In this document: positions 10,618 through 20,350 of the stretch, in pieces | How the letters are laid out: the number at the start of each line of letters is the position of its first letter | How positions within the stretch are numbered: the first letter of the stretch is position 1 | Assembly (NCBI GenBank): GCA_015229045.1 | Contig: JADGCJ010000005.1 | Coordinates: 1-64,000, forward strand | DNA length: 64,000 bases | Source of the DNA: Magnetococcales bacterium | GTDB lineage: Bacteria; Pseudomonadota; Magnetococcia; Magnetococcales; DC0425bin3 | Direction: 5' to 3' | Position numbers and translations under genes: made by a program | The notes under the pieces: model-generated | Databases searched by the model: none | The model's input: the letters and a program-made list of their open reading frames with translations, nothing else | Told to the model about the DNA's origin: nothing

Positions 10618-10743
10618 ATACCCATTTGCATTCATCGCGATAACTTCGTTAGCCGCGTCGTCGGCTCCTCACCGTACCCAACACGTACTGTCTCGTCGCC
10701 TCCTCCTTGCTGCCTCGTTCTCGCATCGACTGCAAATTGGTAT
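10618..10743. repeat. Dispersed repeat family A, copy 2
   Basis: A 126-bp element nearly identical to 5928-6053, with termini ATACCCATTTGCA and TGCAAATTGGTAT forming a 13-bp inverted repeat with one mismatch. It sits between lepA and lepB inside a co-oriented gene run and supplies an alternative in-frame start for lepB. The shared core ACCGTACCCAACACGTACTG recurs at 32905. Confidence 0.75.
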
Positions 10744-10747
10744 GACG

Positions 10748-12559
10748 CTACTCCACTTGCAAGACGGCCAGAAAGGCCTCCTGGGGAATTTCCACTTTGC
10801 CGATCTGTTTCATGCGTCTTTTGCCGGCTTTTTGTTTTTCGAGGAGTTTGCGTTTGCGGGTGATGTCGCCGCCGTAGCACTTGGCGGTGACATTTTTGCG
10901 CAGGGCCTTGACGGTCTCCCGGGCGATCACCTTGGCACCGATGGCCGCCTGCACGGAGACCTCGAACATCTGGCGGTGGATCACCTCTTTCATGCGTTTA
11001 GCCAGCTCGCGTCCTTTGTGGAAGCTGTTGGCGCGATGGACGATGATCGACAGGGCATCCACAGGTTCGCCGTTGATCAGGATGTCCAGCTTGACCAGAT
11101 CCGCCGGGCGATACTCGCGCACCTCATAATCCAGGGAGGCGTAGCCGCGCGAGATCGATTTCAGTCGGTCGAAAAAGTCGAGAACCACTTCGTTCAGGGG
11201 GAGTTCGTACTCCAGCAGGGCGCGGGTTTCGGTGGCGTAGGTGAGATTTTTCTGGGTGCCGCGCCGGTCGTTGCACAGCTTCATGATGGCGCCCATGTAT
11301 TCAGCCGGAGCCATGATCGAGGCGTGGATGTAGGGTTCCTGGATCTCGTGCACCTTGGTGGTGGGCGGCAGGTCGGAGGGGTTGTGAATTTCGCGCAGAG
11401 AGCCGTCGGTCATGAGAATTTGATAGACAACGGTGGGCGCGGTGGTGACGAGATCGAGGTTGAATTCGCGATCGAGGCGCTCCTGGACAATCTCCATGTG
11501 CAGCATGCCGAGAAAGCCGCAACGGTAGCCAAAACCGAGCGCGGGCGAGGTCTCTGGCTCGTAAGCGAAGGCGGAGTCGTTGAGGGAGAGCTTGTCCAGG
11601 GCCACCTTGAGATTTTCATAGTCGCCGGAGTCCACCGGATAGAGGCCGGCGAAGACCATCGGCTTGACCTCCTTGAATCCTTCGAGGCGGGTGGTGGCCG
11701 GGCGGCGGGCATCGGTGATGGTATCGCCGACCTTGGCATCGGCGACCACTTTGATGCTGGCCATGACGCATCCCACCTCACCGGCGCCCAGGGTGCGGGT
11801 ATCGGTCATCGCCGGCATGGCCAGGGTAAGGCGATCCACCTGCACTTCGCGGCCATTGCTCATCAGGCGAATTTTCTGGCCCACCTCCAGGGTGCCGTCA
11901 ACCACCCGCACCAGGCAGACCACCCCCAGATAGTTGTCATACCAGGAGTCGATGATGAGGGCTTTCAGGACTGCCTGGCGATCGCCGCGAGGCGGGGGAA
12001 TCTTGTGGACGATGGCCTCCAGGATCTCCTGGATGCCGACGCCGGTCTTGGCCGAGGTGGGGATGGCTTCGCTGGCGTCGAGTCCGACCATCTCCTCGAT
12101 CTGCTTGCGTACCAGGTCGGGAGAGGCGGAGGGGAGATCGATCTTGTTCAGAATGGGGATGATTTCGAGGTCGTGATCCAGGGCCAGGTAGACATTGGCG
12201 AGGGTTTGGGCCTCGACCCCTTGTGCCGCGTCGACCACGAGCAGGGCGCCTTCGCAGGCGGCGAGGGAGCGGGAGACCTCGTAGGAAAAATCGACATGTC
12301 CGGGGGTGTCGATCAGATTGAGAATATAATCAACGCCGTTCCTGGCTCGATAATTCAAGCGCACATAGTGGGCCTTGATGGTGATACCCCGTTCCCGTTC
12401 CAGGTCCATGCTGTCGAGAACCTGTTCGGTCATTTCGCGTTTCGTCAACGCGCCGGTTGTTTCAAGCAGGCGGTCGGCCAGGGTACTCTTGCCGTGGTCG
12501 ATATGGGCGATGATGGAAAAATTTCTTATATGTTCCAAGGGACTCGAATTCGGGATCAC
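10748..12559 (-). CDS. lepA: Elongation factor 4 (LepA)
   Basis: A 603-residue translational GTPase of the ribosome back-translocation/biogenesis type, at the usual family length. The G domain has HIDHGKST (G1), the [12 protein letters not shown] region (G3) and NKIDLPSA (G4). Beta-barrel and EF-G-like domains III/V follow, and then the LepA-specific C-terminal domain, ending near [20 protein letters not shown]. The start codon appears to be GTG, giving [17 protein letters not shown]; a TTG seven codons later is an alternative. It is followed by repeat A and then lepB. Confidence 0.95.
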   Translation of the reverse strand: MIPNSSPLEHIRNFSIIAHIDHGKSTLADRLLETTGALTKREMTEQVLDSMDLERERGITIKAHYVRLNYRARNGVDYILNLIDTPGHVDFSYEVSRSLAACEGALLVVDAAQGVEAQTLANVYLALDHDLEIIPILNKIDLPSASPDLVRKQIEEMVGLDASEAIPTSAKTGVGIQEILEAIVHKIPPPRGDRQAVLKALIIDSWYDNYLGVVCLVRVVDGTLEVGQKIRLMSNGREVQVDRLTLAMPAMTDTRTLGAGEVGCVMASIKVVADAKVGDTITDARRPATTRLEGFKEVKPMVFAGLYPVDSGDYENLKVALDKLSLNDSAFAYEPETSPALGFGYRCGFLGMLHMEIVQERLDREFNLDLVTTAPTVVYQILMTDGSLREIHNPSDLPPTTKVHEIQEPYIHASIMAPAEYMGAIMKLCNDRRGTQKNLTYATETRALLEYELPLNEVVLDFFDRLKSISRGYASLDYEVREYRPADLVKLDILINGEPVDALSIIVHRANSFHKGRELAKRMKEVIHRQMFEVSVQAAIGAKVIARETVKALRKNVTAKCYGGDITRKRKLLEKQKAGKRRMKQIGKVEIPQEAFLAVLQVE

Positions 12560-12625
12560 ACCGGGCCGGTTGGGCCTGGCCGATCGCCTTTCAGCTGCGG
12601 GTGGAAGGAGGAGAATCGGTGGGGT

Positions 12626-13099
12626 TTACTTATAATCTCCCCGATCCGTTTTGGCCAGTTCTACTGTAGCCAAAACGGCTGTGCGATGCAAAAGATCGCG
12701 CTCTTCGCCCTTGGCGGGGGTCTCGGTCAGCGAGCGCAGGGCCTGGTCGCGGGTCTCCCGGAGGCGGAGGCGGGCCTGCTCGGTCAAATCTTCCTCCTGC
12801 CCTCCTTTTTCCTCTTGCTGGGGATCCTTGCCCTGGAGACCCTGTTCCAGCTCCTGCAACGAGTCGAGCAGCTCATCGGTCTGCTGGAGCTGTTGTCGTC
12901 TCTGGCGCGAGGAGGAGTCGCTGTCGGCGGGCAGCACCTCGTCGGCCGGGTTGACGGCATGGGGGCCTTCCATGGGGGCAAGAGCGTCCATCACCCGGGT
13001 AAATTTTTCCCCCGGGGTCCCTTCGCTGGTCCGGGATTGTTTCTTGACACTCGAGTTGGCGAGCGACTTGCCCGAGTGGTCCACACGGCGGATCGTCAT
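12626..13099 (-). CDS. fliX: FliX-like flagellar assembly protein
   Basis: A 157-residue hydrophilic protein with a disordered N-terminal half and helical C-terminal half. The pattern RQRRQQLQQTDELLDSLQEL, then a Glu/Gln-rich linker, then a terminal HRTAVLATVELAKTDRG helix resembles alphaproteobacterial FliX (class II flagellar regulator working with FlbD), which ends in a characteristic IELRAAVELAK-type helix. A GGGAGGA ribosome-binding site precedes the ATG. There are no flagellar genes nearby, so the assignment rests on the C-terminal pattern alone. It lies between lepA and a 70-bp tandem repeat. Confidence 0.5.
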   Translation of the reverse strand: MTIRRVDHSGKSLANSSVKKQSRTSEGTPGEKFTRVMDALAPMEGPHAVNPADEVLPADSDSSSRQRRQQLQQTDELLDSLQELEQGLQGKDPQQEEKGGQEEDLTEQARLRLRETRDQALRSLTETPAKGEERDLLHRTAVLATVELAKTDRGDYK

Positions 13100-13116
13100 G
13101 GAGTCATCCTCCCATC

Positions 13117-13256
13117 AAGCTCCCATGGATGGGGGACGCCTCCCTCCACCCTCCGATCATGAGAGTCGCTACGCGACCTTCACGGTAAGCTCCCATGGAT
13201 GGGGGACGCCTCCCTCCACCCTCCGATCATGAGAGTCGCCACGCGACCCTCATGGT
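13117..13256. repeat. Tandem duplication of a 70-bp repeat (family D)
   Basis: Two adjacent 70-bp units (13117-13186 and 13187-13256) start AAGCTCCCATGGATGGGGGA and differ at about three positions. A diverged relative occurs at 51355-51416, just upstream of the activase-like gene. The unit contains short internal palindromes (for example GTCGCTACGCGAC). It lies between the fliX-like gene and the leuA 3' end. Confidence 0.75.
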
Positions 13257-13300
13257 AAAAGCCATTCCTCTTCATATGACAAACAAGTAACGTGCCAAGT

Positions 13301-14839
13301 TTAAACTCCCCGGCGAATATCGCCTCGTTTGGTGGCAAGCTTGTTCAAGGCGTTGATATAGGCTTTGGCCGAGGCGATGATGACATCATAATCGGTTCCC
13401 TGGCCATTGACACGCGCATCCTCCAGGGTGAGGCGCACGGTCACCTCGGCCTGGGCATCCATGCCGCCGGTCACCGCCTGCACCTGATAGAGGGACAACA
13501 CCGTATCGCGTGCCATGGGGACGGCGTGGCCGATGGCCTTGAAGACTGCCTCCACCGAACCGTCGCCCCAGCTGGAACCATGGCAGGTTTCGCCGCCGAT
13601 CTCCAACTCCACCACGGCGACAGGCGTATCACGGGTGCCGGAGGTGACATGCAGGCGGATCAGGCGGAAATGGTCGGAGACCCGCACCACTTCATCTTCG
13701 ACGAGGGCCTTGATATCCTCATCGTACAGATCCTGCTTTTTATCGGCCAGACTTTTAAAGCGCTGGAAGGTGAGGGTGAGTTGTTCATCGGTCAGATTGT
13801 AGCCCAGGCCCTGCAACTTGTCGCGAAAGGCATGTCGCCCCGAGTGTTTGCCGAGGACCAGATTGTTGGTGGTGAGTCCGACCGAGGCGGGGGTCATGAT
13901 TTCGTAGGTGGAGGCATTTTTCAGGACGCCATCCTGGTGAATGCCCGATTCGTGGGCGAAGGCGTTGGCTCCGACGATCGCCTTGTTGGGCTGCACCGGA
14001 AAGCCGGTGATGGTGGAGACCAGCCGGGACGAACGCATGATCTCTGTCGTCTCCACGCCGATTTCGAACGGGAGGCTGTCGCGGCGGGTGCGCAGGGCCA
14101 TGACCACCTCTTCCAGGGAGGCATTGCCGGCCCGTTCGCCGAGGCCGTTGATGGTGCATTCAATCTGCCTGGCTCCGTTGAGGATGGCCGACAGGGAGTT
14201 GGCCACCGCCAGGCCCAGGTCGTTGTGGCAGTGGACCGAGATGACCGCCTGGTGAATGTTGGGCACCCGTTCCATGAGGGTGCGAATGCGGGCGCCGTAT
14301 TCGTGGGGGAGGGTGTAGCCGACAGTGTCAGGAATGTTGACCGTCGTGGCGCCGGCCTCGATGACCGCCTCGACGATGCGACAGAGAAAATCCATGTCGG
14401 CGCGCCCGGCATCTTCGGCGGACCACTCGACGTTGGAGGTATATTTACAGGCGTGGCGCACGGCAGCGACGGCGGCTTCGACGACGGCATCCGGCTGCAT
14501 GCGCAGTTTATGCTGCATGTGGATGGGGCTGGTGGCAATGAAGGTGTGAATACGCGGATTGGCGGCGCCCTGGAGGCTCTCCCAGACGCGATCGATATCC
14601 TCGTTGCGGGCGCGCGACAGGCCGGCGACGCTGCACTCCCGGATGGCGGTGGCCACGGCCCGAACGCTGTCAAAGTCCCCTTGCGAGGCGATGGGAAAAC
14701 CGGCCTCGATGACATCGACGCGCAACTTTTCCAGTTGGCGGGCGATGCGCAGTTTCTCCTCCACGTTCATGGAGGCGCCGGGGGATTGTTCTCCGTCGCG
14801 CAGGGTGGTATCGAAGATGATGATGCGTTCGTTGGCCAT
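13301..14839 (-). CDS. leuA: 2-isopropylmalate synthase
   Basis: A 512-residue enzyme condensing acetyl-CoA with 2-oxoisovalerate in the first committed step of leucine synthesis. The N-terminal TIM-barrel signature [14 protein letters not shown] (metal-binding Asp/Arg) is intact, as are the downstream [12 protein letters not shown] metal-binding His pair and a C-terminal LeuA regulatory domain (about 380-500). I chose the ATG at 14839 (MANERIIIF); the open frame continues upstream only into repeat array B. It is the distal member of the ilvB-ilvH-ilvC-psd-pssA-leuA block, separated from pssA by the 0.4-kb repeat array. Confidence 0.96.
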   Translation of the reverse strand: MANERIIIFDTTLRDGEQSPGASMNVEEKLRIARQLEKLRVDVIEAGFPIASQGDFDSVRAVATAIRECSVAGLSRARNEDIDRVWESLQGAANPRIHTFIATSPIHMQHKLRMQPDAVVEAAVAAVRHACKYTSNVEWSAEDAGRADMDFLCRIVEAVIEAGATTVNIPDTVGYTLPHEYGARIRTLMERVPNIHQAVISVHCHNDLGLAVANSLSAILNGARQIECTINGLGERAGNASLEEVVMALRTRRDSLPFEIGVETTEIMRSSRLVSTITGFPVQPNKAIVGANAFAHESGIHQDGVLKNASTYEIMTPASVGLTTNNLVLGKHSGRHAFRDKLQGLGYNLTDEQLTLTFQRFKSLADKKQDLYDEDIKALVEDEVVRVSDHFRLIRLHVTSGTRDTPVAVVELEIGGETCHGSSWGDGSVEAVFKAIGHAVPMARDTVLSLYQVQAVTGGMDAQAEVTVRLTLEDARVNGQGTDYDVIIASAKAYINALNKLATKRGDIRRGV

Positions 14840-14895
14840 GATCTTTAGTTCCGTCCAAAATTTGTCCAAAAACACAAAAATCCAAAAACGTTTGA

Positions 14896-15291
14896 AAGAC
14901 TGGGATGGAGGTCCAGGAGGAAGGGCTGTGCCCTTCCTCTTGGTGGGGTCCGGGGCGAAGCCCCGGTGGGGTTTGGGGCGAAGCCCCAACAAAGTCTTTC
15001 ATGCTTCCAACGGGGTTTGGGGCGAAGCCCCAATGGGGTTTGGGGCGAAGCCCCAACAAAGTCTTTCATGCTTCCAACGGGGTTTGGGGCGAAGCCCCAA
15101 CAAAATCTTTCATGCTTCCAACGGGGTTTGGGGCGAAGCCCCAACAAAATCTTTTTCCCCAGTGACCATTCAGCACCCCTCATTGGAAAACAAAAAAAGA
15201 TTCAGGAAGAAAGACTTCATTGGGGCTCCGCCCCAAACCCCGCCAAGGGGAAGGGCACAGCCCTTCCCCTTGGATCCCCATCCCAGTCTTT
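14896..15291. repeat. Palindromic repeat array (family B) between pssA and leuA
   Basis: The outer arms are inverted: AAAGACTGGGATGGAG at 14896 and the complementary ATCCCAGTCTTT ending at 15291, each followed inward by a GGAAGGGC/GCCCTTCC palindrome. Inside are six copies of GGGGCGAAGCCCC, partly in 44-bp tandem units (starting 14968, 15035, 15079 and 15123) with the spacer AACAAAGTCTTTCATGCTTC. The 44-bp period is not a multiple of three, so the array is not coding although frames stay open through it. It may form strong RNA hairpins in the ilv-leu transcript. This is all that the 491-bp gap from 14840 to 15330 holds. Confidence 0.85.
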
Positions 15292-15330
15292 AAAAAAATT
15301 CTTTTTCCTGGGGTATCGAACAGACACGTT

Positions 15331-16134
15331 TCAGATAGACAAATCTTTTACCTCGTCGCCGGGGGTCTCTTTGCCCTCGGCCAGCAGTTGACGATATTCG
15401 CGATGGCTTGGGAAGGCCGAGGCGAGATAGAACAACCCCACCACGAACAGGGTGATGGGCATGTCGATGGTCAGGATGGCGATGAACAGCACCGTGATCA
15501 CCAGGGCGAAAAAGGGGCGCTCCCGATGCCAGGTGATATCCTTGAAGCTGCGAAACCGGATGGTGCTGACCATGAGAAAGGCCAGAACATAGGTGGTGAT
15601 CAACGGTCCCCAGTGCAGGAGGGTGCGTTCGGCGGTGCCGCCTTTCCAGGGTTGGACGCCCATGTCGAGGTAAAACAGGATGGTGGCCACCAGCACCCCC
15701 GCCGCCGCCGGGACCGGCAACCCCTGAAAATAGCGGCGCGACAATCGTTCATCCTGCACATAGTGCTGGACGTTGAAGCGGGCCAGCCGCAGCGCACCGC
15801 ACACCATGAACAGAAAGGCCCCGGCCATGCCCAAGCGACTGAAAGGAGCCAGAGACCATTGATAGACCAGCACCCCCGGGGCAATGCCAAAGGAGAGAAA
15901 ATCGGCCAGGCTGTCATACTCTTTGCCAAAGGCGGAGACGCCACCCGTGGCCCGGGCCACCCGGCCATCGAGGAGGTCGAAGATGCCGGCCACCAGGATG
16001 GCAATGGCACTGCGTTCGACCCTGCCATCCAGGGAGCTCATGATGGCATAGAAGCCGAAAAACAACCCCCCTGTGGTCAGAAGGTTGGGCAGGATATAGA
16101 CCCGTTTGCTGGGACGCGGTTCAGGGGTTTGCAC
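15331..16134 (-). CDS. pssA: CDP-diacylglycerol-serine O-phosphatidyltransferase
   Basis: An inner-membrane enzyme making phosphatidylserine from CDP-diacylglycerol and serine, about 267 residues with several membrane helices. The CDP-alcohol phosphotransferase motif is complete: DGRVARATGGVSAFGKEYDS followed by LAD, i.e. DG-x2-AR-x8-G-x3-D-x3-D. I prefer a GTG start at 16134, which has GGAG about 10 bases upstream and overlaps the psd stop by 14 bp; a GTG at 16185 is possible but lacks a clear ribosome-binding site. It pairs directly with psd, which consumes its product. Confidence 0.93.
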   Translation of the reverse strand: MQTPEPRPSKRVYILPNLLTTGGLFFGFYAIMSSLDGRVERSAIAILVAGIFDLLDGRVARATGGVSAFGKEYDSLADFLSFGIAPGVLVYQWSLAPFSRLGMAGAFLFMVCGALRLARFNVQHYVQDERLSRRYFQGLPVPAAAGVLVATILFYLDMGVQPWKGGTAERTLLHWGPLITTYVLAFLMVSTIRFRSFKDITWHRERPFFALVITVLFIAILTIDMPITLFVVGLFYLASAFPSHREYRQLLAEGKETPGDEVKDLSI

Positions 16135-16774
16135 GGGGGGACTCCAGCCGGGCGACGATGGTTTCGCCGGCCCGGGTTTGATCACCGATGGTCAAAGGGA
16201 TCTGGGCGGACAACGGCAGATAGAGATCGACCCGGGAGCCAAAACGGATCAGTCCGAACCTTTCGCCACGCGACCATTGGCTTCCTTCTCCGGCCCGGCA
16301 GACGATGCGGCGGGCGACCAGCCCCGCCACCTGGACGACGACAACCAGACCGGCAGTGGTCTCCAGCAGGAGTTCCATGCGTTCGTTTTCCGTGGAGGCC
16401 TTGGCCAGGGCGGCATTGAAAAAGCGGCCCGGATGATAGACCTGGCGCAGGATGCGCCCGGCAGCGGGCATGCGGTTGACGTGAACGCTGAAAACATTCA
16501 TGAAGATGGAGAGCTTGCGCGCCGGTTGTCCGGACAGGGGCGCGGCGGCGACCTCTTCCACCACGATGACCCGGCCATCGGCGGGAGCGATCAGGAGATC
16601 GGCATCCTGGGGCGTGGCGCGTTCCGGATCGCGGAAAAACCAGACGCACCAAAAGGTCAGGAGCCAGGGGGGAATATCCCCCCAGATGGTGGGGCAAAGA
16701 CGCGAAATCACCACAGCCACCACGGCAAAGGCAGCGATGAAGGGCCAACCCTCTCGGGCTATGGGGATACGCAT
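16121..16774 (-). CDS. psd: Phosphatidylserine decarboxylase (short form)
   Basis: A 217-residue membrane-associated decarboxylase converting phosphatidylserine to phosphatidylethanolamine. It has an N-terminal hydrophobic hairpin, the FFRDPER motif typical of short Psd proteins, NVFSVHVNRMP, and near the C-terminus FGSRVD, where Gly-Ser is the autocatalytic cleavage site that yields the pyruvoyl group. A GGAGGT ribosome-binding site precedes the ATG. It overlaps pssA and follows ilvC by about 70 bp. Confidence 0.94.
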   Translation of the reverse strand: MRIPIAREGWPFIAAFAVVAVVISRLCPTIWGDIPPWLLTFWCVWFFRDPERATPQDADLLIAPADGRVIVVEEVAAAPLSGQPARKLSIFMNVFSVHVNRMPAAGRILRQVYHPGRFFNAALAKASTENERMELLLETTAGLVVVVQVAGLVARRIVCRAGEGSQWSRGERFGLIRFGSRVDLYLPLSAQIPLTIGDQTRAGETIVARLESPRANP

Positions 16775-16841
16775 CGATGACCTCCGACTTCCTGACTGTC
16801 GACTCCTGCATCCACCCTGTACACAGTGGCTTATTGTGGAC

Positions 16842-17900
<1,059 letters not shown>

Positions 17901-17951
17901 TCAACCAAATCCGATTCGTTGCCGGATGCCGAATAGTTACACTGTTCTTTC

Positions 17952-18437
17952 TCAGGTCTTCTTTTCGCCCCGCGACATGGCCACCTTGCCAGTACGCACC
18001 ATCTCCACCACCCCAAGCGGGGAGAGCATGGAGAGGCAGGCATCGAGCTTGTCGCTGCCGCCGGTCACCTCGATAATGAAAGAGACCTGGGTGGCATCGA
18101 CAACCCGCGAACGAAAAATATCGGCGATACGCATGATCTCGGCCCGCATGTCCCGCTCGGCGGCGACCTTGATCAGCATGAGTTCCCGCTCTACATGGGG
18201 ACCATCGGTCAGGTCCACCACCCGGATGACCGGAATCAATTTATTCAACTGCTTGGTGATCTGTTCGGTGATCTGACTGTCGCCGTGGCTCACCATGGTG
18301 ATGCGCGAGGTGGTGCCATCGCCGACCGGGGCCACCGAGAGGCTCTCAATGTTGAAACCACGGGCGGAAAACAGCCCGGAGACCCGGGTCAAAACCCCTG
18401 GCTCGTTGTTCACCAACACCGACAAAACGTGTCTCAT
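17952..18437 (-). CDS. ilvH: Acetolactate synthase, small (regulatory) subunit
   Basis: A 161-residue regulatory subunit. The N-terminal ACT domain (HVLSVLVNNEPGVLTRVSGL) binds valine for feedback control, and a C-terminal ALS-type domain follows (about 80-155). It starts 10 bp after the ilvB stop with an AGGGAG ribosome-binding site, so the two subunits are made together. Confidence 0.96.
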   Translation of the reverse strand: MRHVLSVLVNNEPGVLTRVSGLFSARGFNIESLSVAPVGDGTTSRITMVSHGDSQITEQITKQLNKLIPVIRVVDLTDGPHVERELMLIKVAAERDMRAEIMRIADIFRSRVVDATQVSFIIEVTGGSDKLDACLSMLSPLGVVEMVRTGKVAMSRGEKKT

Positions 18438-18447
18438 GGCGACTCCC

Positions 18448-20148
18448 TTACAACAAGATCATTTCGTTCATGGCGGCACCGGCCGGCACCATGGGATAGA
18501 CGTTGCACTCCCGGTTGGTGCGAAACTCCGCGATCACCATGCCGGGAGCTTCGATGGTCTGGCGCAGCACCGGCTCGATCTGATCCGGACGCTCGGCCAG
18601 CAGACCCGTGGCACCATAAGCCTCGGCCAGTTTCTGGAAGTCAGGCGCCGCCATGTCCGACAGATCGGTCTCCGAGTAGCGGCGGCCATAAAACAGCTCC
18701 TGCCACTGCCGGACCATTCCCAAAAAGCTGTTGTTCAGGATGATGATCTTGATGGGGAGCTTGTATTGCCGGGCGGTTCCCAACTCCTGGATGTTCATCT
18801 GGATGGAGCCATCGCCGGAGATGAGAAAGATGGGTTGGTCGGGTTTGGCGACGATGGCGCCCAGACCGGCCGGCAGACCATAGCCCATGGTGCCGAGTCC
18901 CCCCGAGGTCAACCAACGCCTCGGGCGGTCGAAATGGTAAAACTGGGCCGCCCACATTTGATGCTGTCCCACATCGGTGACGATGATGGCATTGCCATGC
19001 GTCAGCTCGTACAGGGTCTTGATGACCGACTGCGGCTGGATCACCTTGTCATCCTGGTTGAATTTGAGGCACTCCCGCCGCCGCCAGGTCTCGATTTCGT
19101 TCCACCAGGGGGCATAGTCGGGCTTTTGTTTGCGAAAGGTCGAGTCGTTGACCAGCTCGATCATCTTGCCCAGGACATGTTTGACATCGCCGACGATGGG
19201 GATGTCCACCTTGACGTTCTTGGAGACCGATGTCGGGTCGATGTCGATGTGGACGATCTCGGCCTCCGGGGCAAACTCGGAGACTTTGCCGGTGACCCGG
19301 TCATCGAAGCGGGCACCGATGGCGACGAGCAGATCGCACCGGGTGACCGCCATGTTGGCTTCGTAGGTGCCGTGCATGCCGAGCATACCCAGAAACTGCG
19401 GATCGGAGCCGGGAAATCCGCCCAGTCCCATGAGCGTGTTGGTGACGGGTGCGCCGAGAGCGTGGGCAAACTCTTTCAGCTCCTGGGCGGCGTTGGAGAG
19501 GATGACGCCGCCTCCGGTGTAGATGACTGGCCGCTGGGCCTTTTGCAGCAGCTTGACGGCGCGACGAATCTGCCCCGTATGCCCCTCGATGGTCGGGCGA
19601 TAGGAGGGGATGTCGACGCGCCCGTCCCGATAGACATGCTCGGTCTTCTGGGTGAGGATATCCTTGGGAATGTCGATGAGGACCGGCCCCGGGCGTCCGG
19701 TGCGAGCGATGTAGAAGGCCTCGCGGATGATGCGCGCCAGATCCTCCACCCTCTTCACCAGATAGTTGTGCTTGGTGCAGGAGCGGGTGATGCCCACCGT
19801 GTCCGCCTCCTGGAAGGCATCGTTGCCGATCAGACTGGAGGAGACCTGGCCGCTGAAACAGACGATCGGAATGGAGTCCATGTTGGCGGTGGCCAGGCCG
19901 GTCACGGCGTTGGTGGCGCCGGGTCCGGAGGTGACCAGCACCACCCCGACCTCCCCGGTGACCCGGGCGTAGCCGTCGGCGGCATGGACGGCGCCCTGCT
20001 CGTGGCGAACCAGGATGTGGCGCAGGTTCTTGGCCTTGTAGATCTCATCGTAGATGTTGAGAATGGCCCCGCCCGGATAGCCGAAAAGGGTCCGGACATT
20101 CATTTCCTGCAAGCACTGCACAAAGATTTCTGCACCGTTCAGCTTCAA
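18448..20148 (-). CDS. ilvB: Acetolactate synthase, large (catalytic) subunit
   Basis: A 566-residue ThDP-dependent enzyme catalysing the first common step of branched-chain amino acid synthesis. The N-terminal FGYPGGAILNIYDE and the catalytic Glu region VRHEQGAVHAADGYAR are intact. The C-terminal ThDP/Mg motif GDGSIQMNIQELGTA is followed by NNSFLGMVRQWQELFY. The start is TTG (MKLNGAEIF) with GGAG 7 bases upstream; no upstream ATG fits the family N-terminus. It is the first gene of the ilvBHC-psd-pssA-leuA block, and a candidate promoter lies at 20207-20235. Confidence 0.96.
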   Translation of the reverse strand: MKLNGAEIFVQCLQEMNVRTLFGYPGGAILNIYDEIYKAKNLRHILVRHEQGAVHAADGYARVTGEVGVVLVTSGPGATNAVTGLATANMDSIPIVCFSGQVSSSLIGNDAFQEADTVGITRSCTKHNYLVKRVEDLARIIREAFYIARTGRPGPVLIDIPKDILTQKTEHVYRDGRVDIPSYRPTIEGHTGQIRRAVKLLQKAQRPVIYTGGGVILSNAAQELKEFAHALGAPVTNTLMGLGGFPGSDPQFLGMLGMHGTYEANMAVTRCDLLVAIGARFDDRVTGKVSEFAPEAEIVHIDIDPTSVSKNVKVDIPIVGDVKHVLGKMIELVNDSTFRKQKPDYAPWWNEIETWRRRECLKFNQDDKVIQPQSVIKTLYELTHGNAIIVTDVGQHQMWAAQFYHFDRPRRWLTSGGLGTMGYGLPAGLGAIVAKPDQPIFLISGDGSIQMNIQELGTARQYKLPIKIIILNNSFLGMVRQWQELFYGRRYSETDLSDMAAPDFQKLAEAYGATGLLAERPDQIEPVLRQTIEAPGMVIAEFRTNRECNVYPMVPAGAAMNEMILL

Positions 20149-20206
20149 CGTCGTTCTCCAGGCGATGGGTTCTTTGTTCCCGATCTTCCAATCGAAGGGA
20201 AGGAGA

Positions 20207-20235
20207 CACTATGTATTTTCCATGCGACCTGTCAA
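20207..20235 (-). promoter_or_regulatory. Candidate promoter of the ilv block
   Basis: On the minus strand there is a consensus -35 TTGACA (20230-20235), with a weak -10 candidate TAGTGT 17 bases downstream (20207-20212), about 60 bp before ilvB. I could not find a convincing attenuator peptide rich in Leu/Val/Ile codons in the leader. Confidence 0.3.
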
Positions 20236-20304
20236 CGGTGTGTCACACAGAAATTTTTCGCAAGGGACCACGCGGACGGAGGCCAGACGACACCCCTGTC
20301 ATGT

Positions 20305-20336
20305 CGGCATCGGGGGGAAACATCCCCCCGGTGCCG
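20305..20336 (-). terminator. Strong hairpin after gltA
   Basis: CGGCATCGGGGGGA and TCCCCCCGGTGCCG form a GC-rich stem with a 4-base loop, about 15 bp past the gltA stop. There is no clear T-run, so it may instead stabilise the 3' end or separate gltA from the ilv block. Confidence 0.45.
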
Positions 20337-20350
20337 GATTCCCAGGGGTT

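Noticed and set aside
10742..13162. 806-codon plus-strand frame opposite lepA
   Set aside because: lepA on the other strand is unambiguous; the plus frame has no family features.
14896..15291. Repeat array as a CRISPR
   Set aside because: The units are palindromic and nearly identical throughout, without unique spacers, and no cas genes are nearby.
14905..15391. Open frames encoding repeated GFGAKPQ/GLGRSPN peptides
   Set aside because: They are translations of the 44-bp palindromic DNA repeat, whose period is not a multiple of three; it is not a repeat protein.
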